A stretch of DNA of 64,000 nt from Armatimonadota bacterium. GTDB lineage: Bacteria; Armatimonadota; UBA5829; DTLH01. The notes below the pieces were generated by a model. The model ran no database searches and was not told the DNA's origin. It was given only the letters and a program-made list of their open reading frames with translations. A program made the translations under genes and the position numbers. The DNA lies in assembly GCA_029551395.1 (NCBI GenBank), contig JAKPFN010000022.1, positions 1 through 64,000 of the forward strand. The letters are read 5' to 3'. This document shows, piece by piece, positions 31,305 through 40,881 of the stretch; position 1 is the stretch's first letter; every line of letters begins with the position of its first letter.

Positions 31305-32533
31305 GCCTTTTGTGCATTTGTATCGCGACGCAGTCCAATAACCTGCATTGTTGCACCTACTACGAGTATAATACTCACCAGTGGGAATATCAGCTTTATA
31401 TCCCAGCCCAGGCTGACAAATCCTTCAACCAGTGCACCGCCAATGAATGGAGCAAAAATCCCTCTAATACCTACTATAAATGCAAATAACGCTTGATAAT
31501 GAGATGTTCGGCCTTCTTCTGAGAATGAAAGCACAGCGCTGAAATATGCCATTTCGATGCCAGCGTTGGTTATTCCTGCTATCAGATGAGCAGGTGCGAG
31601 TGCCCACCAATTCCAGGCAAAGAAATATCCCATGGGAACGAGAACTGCTAAATATACATTCACTACAGTTGCCCTTAGGGGGCTTCTCATGTCTATATAT
31701 TTTCCCCAGTATATGTACGCGAACATCCAGGCAACATTTTGTCCGATAGTAAGCATTGCCAATTGTCTATATGTTAGCCCTAACTTGTCTGCCTGATATA
31801 AAGGATATACAGGAGAAAGTATAAGTGTGCCCAAACCATAAATAACGACTGATATAGCAAACCATCTAAAACCACGATTGTGCTTCAATATCGAAAAAGA
31901 AGAGTGTAAGAATTTGAGGGTAGAGCGCTTTGCCGCTATTTCTATGCTGCTTGGAGAAGGCGTTTTTATCTTCGAGAAAAAGTATGCTGACAATATTCCA
32001 AATACCGCGCCTAAAGGAAACAGCCATTCATACCCTATGGTTTTCATCATCCATCCGGCAATGAGGGTAGTAATCATCATAGAAAACGCGACCAAAGCCC
32101 TTACATATCCCATAATCCGTCCGCGATGCGCATCAGGATAAACATCTTTCATGACCGCTGCGTATGCTGGAGATGCTAATGAAGTAATGCAGTTGCCAAT
32201 ACTGACTATAAGCGCAAAAGATAAGGGAGTTGTCGCAAAGAGCATCAAGAAGAATATCCCACGGCCAATATACCAAGGCCAGACAACGAAGGGCATCTTT
32301 CGTTTGCCCTCCATTGCATTTGTAGATAGTAATGACAAGACATTCCCAATAAACAATGATGCCGTCATCAGACTGATGAGAAATGGGCTGGCATCAAGGC
32401 TCTTTCTGGCTATGAGAAGATAGAATGGCATAATAGTCCCAGTGAACAAACCTGCAAGAATGCTGGCCCATGCATCATACCTGTAGGCTTGGCGCGATTT
32501 GATTGGTACAGCCTTTTCAAATAAAACTTCCAT
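31301..32533 (-). CDS. Major facilitator superfamily transporter
   Basis: About 12 hydrophobic segments; YPDAHRGRIMGYVRAL loop motif. Confidence 0.88.
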   Translation of the reverse strand: MEVLFEKAVPIKSRQAYRYDAWASILAGLFTGTIMPFYLLIARKSLDASPFLISLMTASLFIGNVLSLLSTNAMEGKRKMPFVVWPWYIGRGIFFLMLFATTPLSFALIVSIGNCITSLASPAYAAVMKDVYPDAHRGRIMGYVRALVAFSMMITTLIAGWMMKTIGYEWLFPLGAVFGILSAYFFSKIKTPSPSSIEIAAKRSTLKFLHSSFSILKHNRGFRWFAISVVIYGLGTLILSPVYPLYQADKLGLTYRQLAMLTIGQNVAWMFAYIYWGKYIDMRSPLRATVVNVYLAVLVPMGYFFAWNWWALAPAHLIAGITNAGIEMAYFSAVLSFSEEGRTSHYQALFAFIVGIRGIFAPFIGGALVEGFVSLGWDIKLIFPLVSIILVVGATMQVIGLRRDTNAQKA

Positions 32534-32546
32534 ACTACCTCAAAAT

Positions 32547-32574
32547 AAAGGCTCCACTGGCCAGTGGAGCCTTT
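32547..32574 (-). terminator. Terminator downstream of serA
   Basis: Perfect palindrome aaaggctccactggccagtggagccttt followed on the minus strand by tttattttg. Confidence 0.85.
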
Positions 32575-32600
32575 AGCAATTTATAATAATTTGCTATGCT

Positions 32601-34190
32601 TTAGTTGGTATCAAACGATATCTGTCTGATGCTCTCGATTCCACTCATTTGCATAATCTTTTGTCTAATCTCATCCGGTACTATACTATCAACTGATAAA
32701 ACCATTACTGCACGTTTTGAAATCTTATCTCGACCTACATGCATACCACCAATATTGATACCCTGGTTTCCGAGGATTGTTCCGACTTGACCAATAATTC
32801 CCGGTTTATCTTCATGTGGCACGAACAACATAGTACCTTCCGGGACAAGGTCCATTCTATAGCCATCCACACGGACAATTCTCATCTCATTTCGCCCAAA
32901 TATGGTTCCACTAATCTCTCTAACGCCTTTACTTGTTTTGGCGCGGATATTCACTAGAGAGGTAAAGTCATCGAAAGTGGCGGTACGGCTTTCTGTAACT
33001 TTTATATCTCTAGCTTCAGCAATCAGTGGTGCATTTACGAAATTGACTGTTTGACTCAGCATAGGTCTAAGAATGCCCACCAGTACTGCTCTGGTTATCG
33101 TATTAGTCTCTTCTTGTGCCACATCTCCACTATAGCATACATCAATGGAATCAAAATGACCTTCAGCAGTTTGCGTCAGGAACACTCCCATTCGCTCGGC
33201 TAATGTCAGGTAAGGTGCAATACGCTCCATAACCTCTGGAGAAACGGGCGGAATATTCACTGCTGCACGAGGCGGTTTTCCTGTGAAGTAATCAACCATT
33301 TGCTCGGCAACATCAATAGCTACCTTACTCTGTGCTTCAGTTGTAGATGCGCCTAAATGTGGAGTAGTGATGATATTAGATGCTTTAAGAAGTGGATTAT
33401 CCTGCGATATTGGCTCTGTCGAGTATACATCAACAGCAGCTCCGGCAACTTTTCCGCTTTTAAGCGCTTCAGCTAACGCAAATTCGTCTATTATACCGCC
33501 GCGCGCTACATTGATTATTCGGATGCCGTCTTTCATCTTGGATATCTGTTCAGCACCGATAAGCCCTTCTGTATCTCTAGTCTTTGGCAGATGCAGAGAT
33601 ATATAATCGCTTTGCGCAAGCAGTTCATCTAAGCTCACCAATTGTATTCCCAGCTTTTTCGAGACTTCGCTGGAGAGATATGGGTCTTGAGCAATAACAC
33701 GCATACCAAAAGACTGTGCGCGTTTAGCTACTTCTCTACCAATTTTACCTAGTCCAATTATGCCTAAGGTTTTATTGTAAACTTCAACACCAACATAGCT
33801 ATTGCGATCCCACTTGCCTTGTTTCATTGATGAATCCGCAACAGGTATATTGCGAGATAATGCAAGCAGTAAAGCCATTGTCAGCTCAGCAGCAGCAATA
33901 GTGTTTCCTTCAGGAGAATTTACTACTACAATGCCATGTTGGGTAGCTGCCGGCACATCTATGTTATCAACCCCTACCCCGGCACGTCCAATTATCTTGA
34001 GGTTTTTAGCAGCAGTAATAACATCTGTAGTAACTTGGGTAGCGCTTCTGACAACCAGTCCGTCATAACAGCCAATCGATGTGATTAACTCATCAATTCC
34101 CAAGGAAGTTTTAACATCAACATCTGCTACTTTCTTTAAGATTTCTACGCCTTCAGATGATATCTTGTCTGCTACTAAAACTCTTGGCAT
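32601..34190 (-). CDS. serA: D-3-phosphoglycerate dehydrogenase (long form with ACT domain)
   Basis: PRVLVADKISSEGVEIL; VVRSATQVT; LGIIGLGKIGREVAKRA; NVARGGIIDE; C-terminal DKPGIIGQVGTILGNQGINIGGMHVGR (ACT). Confidence 0.97.
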   Translation of the reverse strand: MPRVLVADKISSEGVEILKKVADVDVKTSLGIDELITSIGCYDGLVVRSATQVTTDVITAAKNLKIIGRAGVGVDNIDVPAATQHGIVVVNSPEGNTIAAAELTMALLLALSRNIPVADSSMKQGKWDRNSYVGVEVYNKTLGIIGLGKIGREVAKRAQSFGMRVIAQDPYLSSEVSKKLGIQLVSLDELLAQSDYISLHLPKTRDTEGLIGAEQISKMKDGIRIINVARGGIIDEFALAEALKSGKVAGAAVDVYSTEPISQDNPLLKASNIITTPHLGASTTEAQSKVAIDVAEQMVDYFTGKPPRAAVNIPPVSPEVMERIAPYLTLAERMGVFLTQTAEGHFDSIDVCYSGDVAQEETNTITRAVLVGILRPMLSQTVNFVNAPLIAEARDIKVTESRTATFDDFTSLVNIRAKTSKGVREISGTIFGRNEMRIVRVDGYRMDLVPEGTMLFVPHEDKPGIIGQVGTILGNQGINIGGMHVGRDKISKRAVMVLSVDSIVPDEIRQKIMQMSGIESIRQISFDTN

Positions 34191-34899
34191 GCCAGATGGC
34201 CTCCTTGATTCAAAGTAAATGGCTACTTGATATAATTATATATCCCACTTATACGAAAGATTATTCGACACCTTCAGTAAAAGTAGTAACAATAATGACT
34301 ACTGCAATCATTAAGGCTGTGTTCCCATTTTAAGCAGTTTAACTGGTGCAAATAGTGGGAAACGAGAACACTGAAGGCAGTCTGGAGCACTTTTGTGCAG
34401 TATTTACATAAATGTTACATGCATGTTGTTACAATGTTGCACATTCTTGCTAGTGTATTATTGAGAAAAAAGTACCTGACTTGGCAGGCTGCCGTTATCA
34501 AGCTAACGAATCATAGTTAGGTGTTCAGGTTTTGCTCAAGTAGAGAGGCACACTTGATGCACTTCCGATTGCCGTATAACCAGGATTCGGATAATGTCAG
34601 CTTAAGGACTGCAAATAGAAGCAAATTGCATCTGGATGCAGGTGCTTCTTGCATAGTTCGGCGTAGGTACTCGTTTGATTATAACCTCAGTGCAAGAACA
34701 ATGAATTGGGCTTGCACATTAGCCATTGTTGGCAACTCTCCGCAAGGAAGCAAAACTAAGCGGACGACAAGATCCGGCGTTATGCAAGCAATAATTCAAC
34801 ATTTGGACTTCCTGGGAATCCTGGAGCAGCATAGTAGTGGTATTGCTGTCAGTGCTGCTAGACAACTTAAAGTATCCCATTACAGGTAACGTCCAAATA

Positions 34900-34945
34900 C
34901 AGGTAGTGCGGTGCAGGGAGACCGGCCGGGATGCCGGCTCACCTG
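34900..34945 (+). promoter_or_regulatory. Possible structured 5' leader upstream of the sigma factor
   Basis: caggt (34900-34904)/acctg (34941-34945) enclosing gag-a-ccggc (34918-34926)/gccggctc (34933-34940). Confidence 0.4.
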
Positions 34946-35021
34946 ATACCCGAAAAAAGAAGCATGGTGGCGGGGTGTAGAAAAGGCTGTAACACAGACC
35001 GGCTGAAAGGAGGCTGGAAAG

Positions 35022-35924
35022 ATGGACAGCGAGGCTCTGGAACTGACTGAACAAGAACATGAATTCGAGTCAGAAGAGCGTGAACGCGTACCTGTAGTCA
35101 CCGATTCTATGGACATGTACTTGAACCGGATTGGTAAATGGCCACTTTTATCTCATAAAGAGGAGCTAGAATTGGCCCGCCGGGCAAGGCTTGGTGACAA
35201 TGAGGCAAAGCACCGTCTGGTTGAGTGCAATCTGAAACTCGTCGTTAGTATTGCCAAAATGTATGCTCGGTCCGGTGTTTCGCTGCCAGACCTGATTCAA
35301 GAAGGTAACATCGGCTTGATGAGGGCTGCAGAAACTTTCGACCCGAGCCGGGGATTTAGATTTAGTACTTATGCTGTAGCTTGGATTCGACAAGCAATAA
35401 CTCGGGCCATTGAGCGCCAAGGACGGACTATTCGAGTTCCAAGTTATGTGATACAATCCATTAGGAAACTCCACCGGATCGAATCGGACATTATGAGCGA
35501 ATGCGGTAAGGAGCCAACTATTGATGAGCTTGCCAAAAGAGCAAACCTGTCCAGGGAACAGGTAATGAAGCTGCTGGAGGCATCTGAAGGGCTGGTTTCT
35601 CTCGATGACTGCGTTAAAGATAGCGGTGCAACCGCTTTGTTGGAAAGGCTCACGGATGCTACCGCTGAAGATCCTGAAGTAGGAGCTCTCAAGAGAGAAT
35701 GTGAAGAGTTTGTTGAAAAGCTCATTGCTTCCCTAAGTCCGCAGGAGAAGCTGATTATTGAGAGACGCTTCGGGTTGACAGATGGTGATACAGCAACCTT
35801 ACAGGAAATTGGACGCCAATTGCATATCACCAGAGAGAGAGTCAGACAACTGGAGACGAGAGCCCTCAAAAAGCTGCGTATAGCTGCTACCAGAAACCGT
35901 CTGGAGGGCTACTTCGTTAGTTAA
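35022..35924 (+). CDS. RNA polymerase sigma-70 family factor (RpoD/SigA-like, short N-terminus)
   Basis: DSMDMYLNRIGKWPLLSHKEELELARRARLGD; SIAKMYARSGVSLPDLIQEGNIGLMRAAETFDPSRGFRFSTYAVAWIRQAITRAI; LQEIGRQLHITRERVRQLETRALKKLR. Confidence 0.97.
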   Translation: MDSEALELTEQEHEFESEERERVPVVTDSMDMYLNRIGKWPLLSHKEELELARRARLGDNEAKHRLVECNLKLVVSIAKMYARSGVSLPDLIQEGNIGLMRAAETFDPSRGFRFSTYAVAWIRQAITRAIERQGRTIRVPSYVIQSIRKLHRIESDIMSECGKEPTIDELAKRANLSREQVMKLLEASEGLVSLDDCVKDSGATALLERLTDATAEDPEVGALKRECEEFVEKLIASLSPQEKLIIERRFGLTDGDTATLQEIGRQLHITRERVRQLETRALKKLRIAATRNRLEGYFVS

Positions 35925-35948
35925 TGCAATAGGAGAGGGTGTGGGAAG

Positions 35949-36203
35949 ATGATTGATTTATCTACTGAGCAGGTGGCACTCAGCCTAAACGATCAGGAGG
36001 TACTATCTAGACTCACAGAAAGGGAACGAGAGATACTGCGGCTGATTTTCGACGGTAAGTGCTCTAACGAGGTTGCCAGCATCCTTTGTGTGAGTAAACG
36101 AACCGTAGACTTTCATCTTGCTCGTGCTTATGTCAAACTGGGAGTCTCAAACAGGTTCCAAGCTTTCAAACGTGCGCTTCAGCTTGGAATTATTTCATCT
36201 TGA
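35949..36203 (+). CDS. LuxR-type HTH DNA-binding protein
   Basis: LTEREREILRLIFDGKCSNEVASILCVSKRTVDFHLARAYVKLGVSNRFQA. Confidence 0.93.
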   Translation: MIDLSTEQVALSLNDQEVLSRLTEREREILRLIFDGKCSNEVASILCVSKRTVDFHLARAYVKLGVSNRFQAFKRALQLGIISS

Positions 36204-36300
36204 CAGGCATTTATAACAAGATTACTTTTTCAAAACGCCCTGAAACTCTGAAGACTAATATCCGGTCCATCAACCGTGTATGATGGAGAGATCGAGAACG

Positions 36301-37305
36301 TTAATATCCTCGTTGGCGGTTAAACACGTTTATCATTGGCTGCCCTTCTTCAAATGCGTTCAGATTCTCCCTGAATACCTCAAACGCGCGTTCCGAATAA
36401 CCGGAAAAAGATCCTGCCACGTGTGGCGTTATGATTAGATTCGGCAGATCCCAAAGCGGATTATCGTGCGGTATTGGCTCTTGTGTGAACACATCTAGTG
36501 CTGCACCTGCAATCCAGCCTTCACGAAGAGCCTGTATTAACGCCTGTTCGTCTATCATTCGGCCTCTCGCAACATTTACAATGTATGCAGAAGGCTTCAT
36601 CAGCTTGAGTTCTCGTTCTCCTATTAGTGCCTGCGTATCTGCTGTAAGCGGTACTATTAAAACCACGTAATCTGCTTGCTTCAGCACAATATCCAGCGCC
36701 GTTGGCGGTAGTACCTGGTCTACATAATCCAACTGGCCCTCAATTGTCCTTTTTGTGCCAATTACCTTCATCCCCAAACTCTTACAGAGTCTTGCAAGCT
36801 CAGTACCGATTTTGCCAAGACCAACAATGCCTGCTGTTTTATCTGAGAGATTATCAGCAAATGGTGCAATAACAGCTCTGTCGTATACATGCTGCTCCTG
36901 ATTTCGAATCGCGGTATGTATCCTTCTCGAAAGCGCAAGCATCAGTCCCAGAACATGTTCTGAAACGGCTGTTCTATGTATCCCGGACATTGTAGTAATA
37001 ATGATGTCACTTTCAAGCAGTTCAGGAAAGATTGTATGGTCTATACCGGCACTTCCAAACTGAATCCACTTCAACTTCTTCGCACGAGCAAACATTGCCG
37101 GCAGGATTCTGTAGCCAATCATTATATCAGCATCTTGAATTTCGCTAATCACACTGTTAGTATCGCGGCAGACTACTGCCTTATGCCCTCTTGATTCAAG
37201 TTCACGGATGGCTAAATCTACATAACGATCGACAATGAGTGCATCTTCGAGATGATGCGCTACCCAGAATACAGCCTTCATCTTTTGAGCTGGTCTATTC
37301 GTCAT
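36301..37305 (-). CDS. D-2-hydroxyacid dehydrogenase family protein
   Basis: AGIVGLGKIGTELARLCKSLGMKVIG; IVNVARGRMIDEQALIQALREGWIAGAALDVFTQEPIP. Confidence 0.93.
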   Translation of the reverse strand: MTNRPAQKMKAVFWVAHHLEDALIVDRYVDLAIRELESRGHKAVVCRDTNSVISEIQDADIMIGYRILPAMFARAKKLKWIQFGSAGIDHTIFPELLESDIIITTMSGIHRTAVSEHVLGLMLALSRRIHTAIRNQEQHVYDRAVIAPFADNLSDKTAGIVGLGKIGTELARLCKSLGMKVIGTKRTIEGQLDYVDQVLPPTALDIVLKQADYVVLIVPLTADTQALIGERELKLMKPSAYIVNVARGRMIDEQALIQALREGWIAGAALDVFTQEPIPHDNPLWDLPNLIITPHVAGSFSGYSERAFEVFRENLNAFEEGQPMINVFNRQRGY

Positions 37306-38200
37306 CTGTTAAGGTCTCCAATTCTGGTAATGTGCGTATTATCTCTTTTACACGGGCTACTGACTCAGCAGTAACTACTACACAATTAGCGCCAGAAACC
37401 ACTTCCTTTCGGACAGTTGTATCATCAAGAACTTTTGGCTTCTCTGACGAGCTTAGGAATGATACTTGCTCACTGGCTGCATACTTATGTATAAAGCTCA
37501 ACAATCCTTCATCCAGATTATCCAGTATCAGATACAGCTTCTTACCTGCTGACAACGCAAGGAGCATCTGAAAGGCCTCTACGTGCAGATTGAGCAGGTC
37601 AGCGCGATTATGCATCGCCTCGATTGAGGCGAAATCGTCAAATTGAACTATAAGAGCATCTGCACCTTGATTGATTGCAGTCTCAACTTCATCTACTGAG
37701 GCTGCTAGTGCCATAACAAGGACTACACGTCCATCCAGTGTTTTGGCTGGAATGTGTGCAGATTCTAGAAAGATGCGATTAGAACTCTGTGTTGAAGTTT
37801 CTGATTGGTACCTGACGAACGTCTGAACATCAGGATCGATGTACACCGTGCCCTGGTTAGCATCAAGTATAGCAATCTGCTCTCCTTGGACAGACTGCAT
37901 AAGGTTACTTATGCCCGTGACACAAGGTATGGTCAGAGGAAGCGCCGGTTCATCATTTCCCTGAGCAGCAATTCCTACTGTGCGGACTCCTGGTATCCTT
38001 ATAGCAGAGCCAACAGCCAAGAGGTCGCAGGCAATCACTACTTCGGTCCAGTCAGCTTCAATGAGTCCCATCTTTAGAGCTTTCAGCCCTCGACTCAACA
38101 CGCTTTGAGGCACTCCTGATAGCCCGTTAGAAACATCGATGGGTATTATAGTGGCAATTACGATCCCAGGTGTCTTTGGAATCCCTTGGAGTTCGATCAT
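37295..38200 (-). CDS. PEP-utilizing-enzyme/PTS Enzyme I-like protein, apparently lacking the phosphohistidine
   Basis: N-terminus LQGIPKTPGIVIA (EI-like); ALPLTIPCVTGISNLMQSVQGEQIAILDANQGTVYIDP resembles the PEP-utilizer mobile domain; C-terminal barrel-like segment. Confidence 0.5.
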   Translation of the reverse strand: MIELQGIPKTPGIVIATIIPIDVSNGLSGVPQSVLSRGLKALKMGLIEADWTEVVIACDLLAVGSAIRIPGVRTVGIAAQGNDEPALPLTIPCVTGISNLMQSVQGEQIAILDANQGTVYIDPDVQTFVRYQSETSTQSSNRIFLESAHIPAKTLDGRVVLVMALAASVDEVETAINQGADALIVQFDDFASIEAMHNRADLLNLHVEAFQMLLALSAGKKLYLILDNLDEGLLSFIHKYAASEQVSFLSSSEKPKVLDDTTVRKEVVSGANCVVVTAESVARVKEIIRTLPELETLTDDE

Positions 38201-38206
38201 TGGCTG

Positions 38207-39016
38207 CTACTCCTGCTTTTCCTCTTCTTCCGCAGGAGTCTCAGTAGTATCATCACCCTCAATTTCTTCTTCAAGATCGACTTTTACCGTAGCACTGCCG
38301 TTCTCAGCCTCTATCCATTCAGATCCTTCTTTGAGTGACATTCGTACAGTGCCTTCTGATGAGAACGTTTGCCCTTTTTCATCCTTAACGAAGACGCCGC
38401 CAGTTAGGGTTAGATGCTCCTCGTTGACGTCATAGACAGCTTTCTTTGCAATACCGACTCGATCCTTTTGTACAACCTTTATATTGCCTTCTGCAGTGGC
38501 GATTTTCTTCCGATAAAGATATTCTACTTTGTCACAGGTCATAGTAGTTGGCTGTGTAAGATGTTCACGGATAGTTTCCGGGTCGTTTTCTGACTGTTGG
38601 TTTGAGGATTTAGGTTTGGCTACCAGCTTGACTCCCCCATCAATGACACATTTTCGTTCATTAAGGTAAGTAGTACCTTTTGGCCCGGTGATTTCATTTT
38701 CCGGATCAGTAATTTTGAGATTCCCTTCCATCACAACAATCTTGGTTTTTTCAGTGTAGACAGCCTTATCAGATGTGATAGTGACATCGCCATACTTGAC
38801 AACCACATTACCTGTTATGGTCCAAACCTGCTCGCCCTTCTCCCCTTGGCCTTTCCAGTGGTCACCATTCACAGTGGCAGTCTCCGGTTGTTTCTTATCT
38901 GACTGCTTATTATTCTGTTGTGCGTCTACAGGCCATTCTGTAAATACCATGAGAATAGCTGTAGATACCATCAAAACCAAAATAATCCGTACACCTAAGA
39001 CTCTAAGGTGTTTCAT
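38207..39016 (-). CDS. lptA: LptA/OstA-like periplasmic protein
   Basis: Signal anchor; OstA-type repeats GNVVVKYGDVTITSDKAVYTEKTKIVVMEGNLKITDPENEITG, CDKVEYLYRKKIATAEGNIKVVQKD. Confidence 0.8.
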   Translation of the reverse strand: MKHLRVLGVRIILVLMVSTAILMVFTEWPVDAQQNNKQSDKKQPETATVNGDHWKGQGEKGEQVWTITGNVVVKYGDVTITSDKAVYTEKTKIVVMEGNLKITDPENEITGPKGTTYLNERKCVIDGGVKLVAKPKSSNQQSENDPETIREHLTQPTTMTCDKVEYLYRKKIATAEGNIKVVQKDRVGIAKKAVYDVNEEHLTLTGGVFVKDEKGQTFSSEGTVRMSLKEGSEWIEAENGSATVKVDLEEEIEGDDTTETPAEEEEKQE

Positions 39017-39057
39017 TCTTCACTCCTTACCACTTACCTGAACCATAGTAACCCGAA

Positions 39058-39633
39058 TCACGGGATTTCAGATACACTCACAACTAACTTTGCTTTTTTC
39101 AGTGTAACATCCCGATTCTTGGCATCAAGTAAAAGATCTTGTCCTACCAAACTGCTTTCTTCAGATGTCAACTTCACAGTTCCTGGACACCTAAGCTGGC
39201 TTAAATATGCAGACCATAAAGCTTTATCTGCTTCTGCTTTATACCCGTGTATTGAAGCGACTTTTACACCTTTCGATACTTCTACGTTACCTGTTGAAGC
39301 ATCATAGACAGCCTTCCCTGCTGAAACTGATGCCACAACCTTGTTATTATCGAAGAGCTTTCCATCTCTAATGGATATAAACTCTGTGCGGTACCTGCCC
39401 CGGGAAACGCTGGCTTTATCTGCAGCAAAGCTCCAGGTCTTTTGTCCATCTGAGCGCCCTACTATCTCTACGTCTTCTAATGCCAAAACAATTTGAGGAT
39501 TTCCTACCAATGAGCTTTTTATGACGTACGGAGAATAGCCTCTCAGCATGTAAATCGATACAGCTAAGCCGCATATTATCAGAATTGCAATAATGGGAGC
39601 AATATACTTTCGTTTGGATGATATAGTAGGCAT
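39058..39633 (-). CDS. lptC: LptC-like LPS export periplasmic protein
   Basis: N-terminal TM; QKTWSFAADKASVSRGRYRTEFISIRDGKLFDNNKVVASVSAGKAVYDASTGNVEVSKGVKV; adjacent to the LptA-like gene. Confidence 0.75.
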   Translation of the reverse strand: MPTISSKRKYIAPIIAILIICGLAVSIYMLRGYSPYVIKSSLVGNPQIVLALEDVEIVGRSDGQKTWSFAADKASVSRGRYRTEFISIRDGKLFDNNKVVASVSAGKAVYDASTGNVEVSKGVKVASIHGYKAEADKALWSAYLSQLRCPGTVKLTSEESSLVGQDLLLDAKNRDVTLKKAKLVVSVSEIP

Positions 39634-39647
39634 ATCAAATTAAGACT

Positions 39648-39672
39648 CCCCCTGATGCAATTCATCAGGGGG
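39648..39672 (-). terminator. Hairpin terminator
   Basis: ccccctgatg-caatt-catcaggggg. Confidence 0.7.
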
Positions 39673-39699
39673 CATTCTATAGCGCAAAATTACTAATTT

Positions 39700-40149
39700 C
39701 TATTGTGGACAGGCAGGTGGAAATGGTGGAGGGTTATCTGCATTCATAAGCATGATAGTGCCTAGAGAAGTCTCACCTTTTGGTATCAAAGGCAGTTCGA
39801 TGCATTTTGCATTCTGCACTTTGTTATTTGCCCTACACCAGAAGTCGAAATATCCAGGTGATGGAGTGGCATTCCTGCCATCTATAGAAAAAATCCGCAC
39901 AACCGGCGCTGTACTCATTTCAAACCTGAACTGGCCTTGGCTATTTGTTGTTGTTTCAACCGTCCCAATCTTAACCTTTGCACCCACTACAGGTTTGCTG
40001 TTATTGGAATCTTTAACAAATCCTGTAACCACGTAAGAATTCTGGTTTACCGGAGGATTTTCGCCACCTCCGCCTCCACCTCCACCGCATCCGATTACCA
40101 AGGCAGCGACTATTGCCAGTAACACTATCACTACCGCATTTCTTTTCAT
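39700..40149 (-). CDS. Lipoprotein with carboxypeptidase-regulatory-like domain
   Basis: Lipobox ALVIGC followed by poly-Gly; YVVTGFVKDSNNSKPVVGAKVKIGTVETTTNSQGQFRFE. Confidence 0.78.
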   Translation of the reverse strand: MKRNAVVIVLLAIVAALVIGCGGGGGGGGENPPVNQNSYVVTGFVKDSNNSKPVVGAKVKIGTVETTTNSQGQFRFEMSTAPVVRIFSIDGRNATPSPGYFDFWCRANNKVQNAKCIELPLIPKGETSLGTIMLMNADNPPPFPPACPQ

Positions 40150-40262
40150 GCTTTTGATATCTCCTCCCGGCGATGGACCCGGTTACTTCAGACCGGGAAT
40201 CGCCCTGCAGTATCTGCAGCAGCTATTTGATTATATGTCATAGAATCGCCATCAAGCAACTG

Positions 40263-40862
40263 CTACTGCCGCTCAAGCGTCAGATTTACAGTAATTACCT
40301 TAGTCAAATCTTTGATGGCTACTTGTTGTGTCTTTGTGATAAATCCTGCCTTGGCCGCACGGATTTCATAATTCCCAACCGGTGCCCAAAACTGGTATTT
40401 ACCATCGCTTGCTGTGATCATTTGGTCATATTGTGTTGTGCCTGCGAACAGGCTGACCGTCACTCCTGTTGCATTAGACGCACCACTCAGGGTTATTGTT
40501 CCTTGTAAAGTCCGCGGTGTTTGATCAGGTGGGTCTCCACTTGTAGGAGCCATACGAATAGGTTCAGGAAGTGTATTTGCTCCTGATTTGATTGTGATAT
40601 TTTGGGATGAGATCTCGTAACCAGCAAGCTGCGCTGTGAGTACTCCAGGCCCAGTCGATAAACCTTTTAGGATAAAAGAACCGTCTGTACCTGTCGTTGT
40701 GTTAACAGACCCAATTGCCACACGAACGCCTGAAAGCGGCGTTTCCGTAGCCCCGTTAATCACAGTTCCGGTTAGACTGGTGCTTGAGCCTCCTCCTCCG
40801 CCACAGCCAGAGATCATATAGACTAGTAAGAGAACCAATGCCAAAAGTAAACAGTTTCTCAT
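40263..40862 (-). CDS. Lipoprotein with two carboxypeptidase-regulatory-like domains
   Basis: Lipobox YMISGC + Gly run; GTVINGATETPLSGVRVAIGSVNTTTGTDGSFIL and GTITLSGASNATGVTVSLFAGTTQYDQMITASDGKYQF. Confidence 0.8.
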   Translation of the reverse strand: MRNCLLLALVLLLVYMISGCGGGGGSSTSLTGTVINGATETPLSGVRVAIGSVNTTTGTDGSFILKGLSTGPGVLTAQLAGYEISSQNITIKSGANTLPEPIRMAPTSGDPPDQTPRTLQGTITLSGASNATGVTVSLFAGTTQYDQMITASDGKYQFWAPVGNYEIRAAKAGFITKTQQVAIKDLTKVITVNLTLERQ

Positions 40863-40881
40863 CTGTATATTCCCTTTGAAA

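Noticed and set aside
34521-34889. 122 aa ORF upstream of the sigma factor
   Set aside because: No domain, atypical composition, and it runs into the candidate leader; not supported as a gene.
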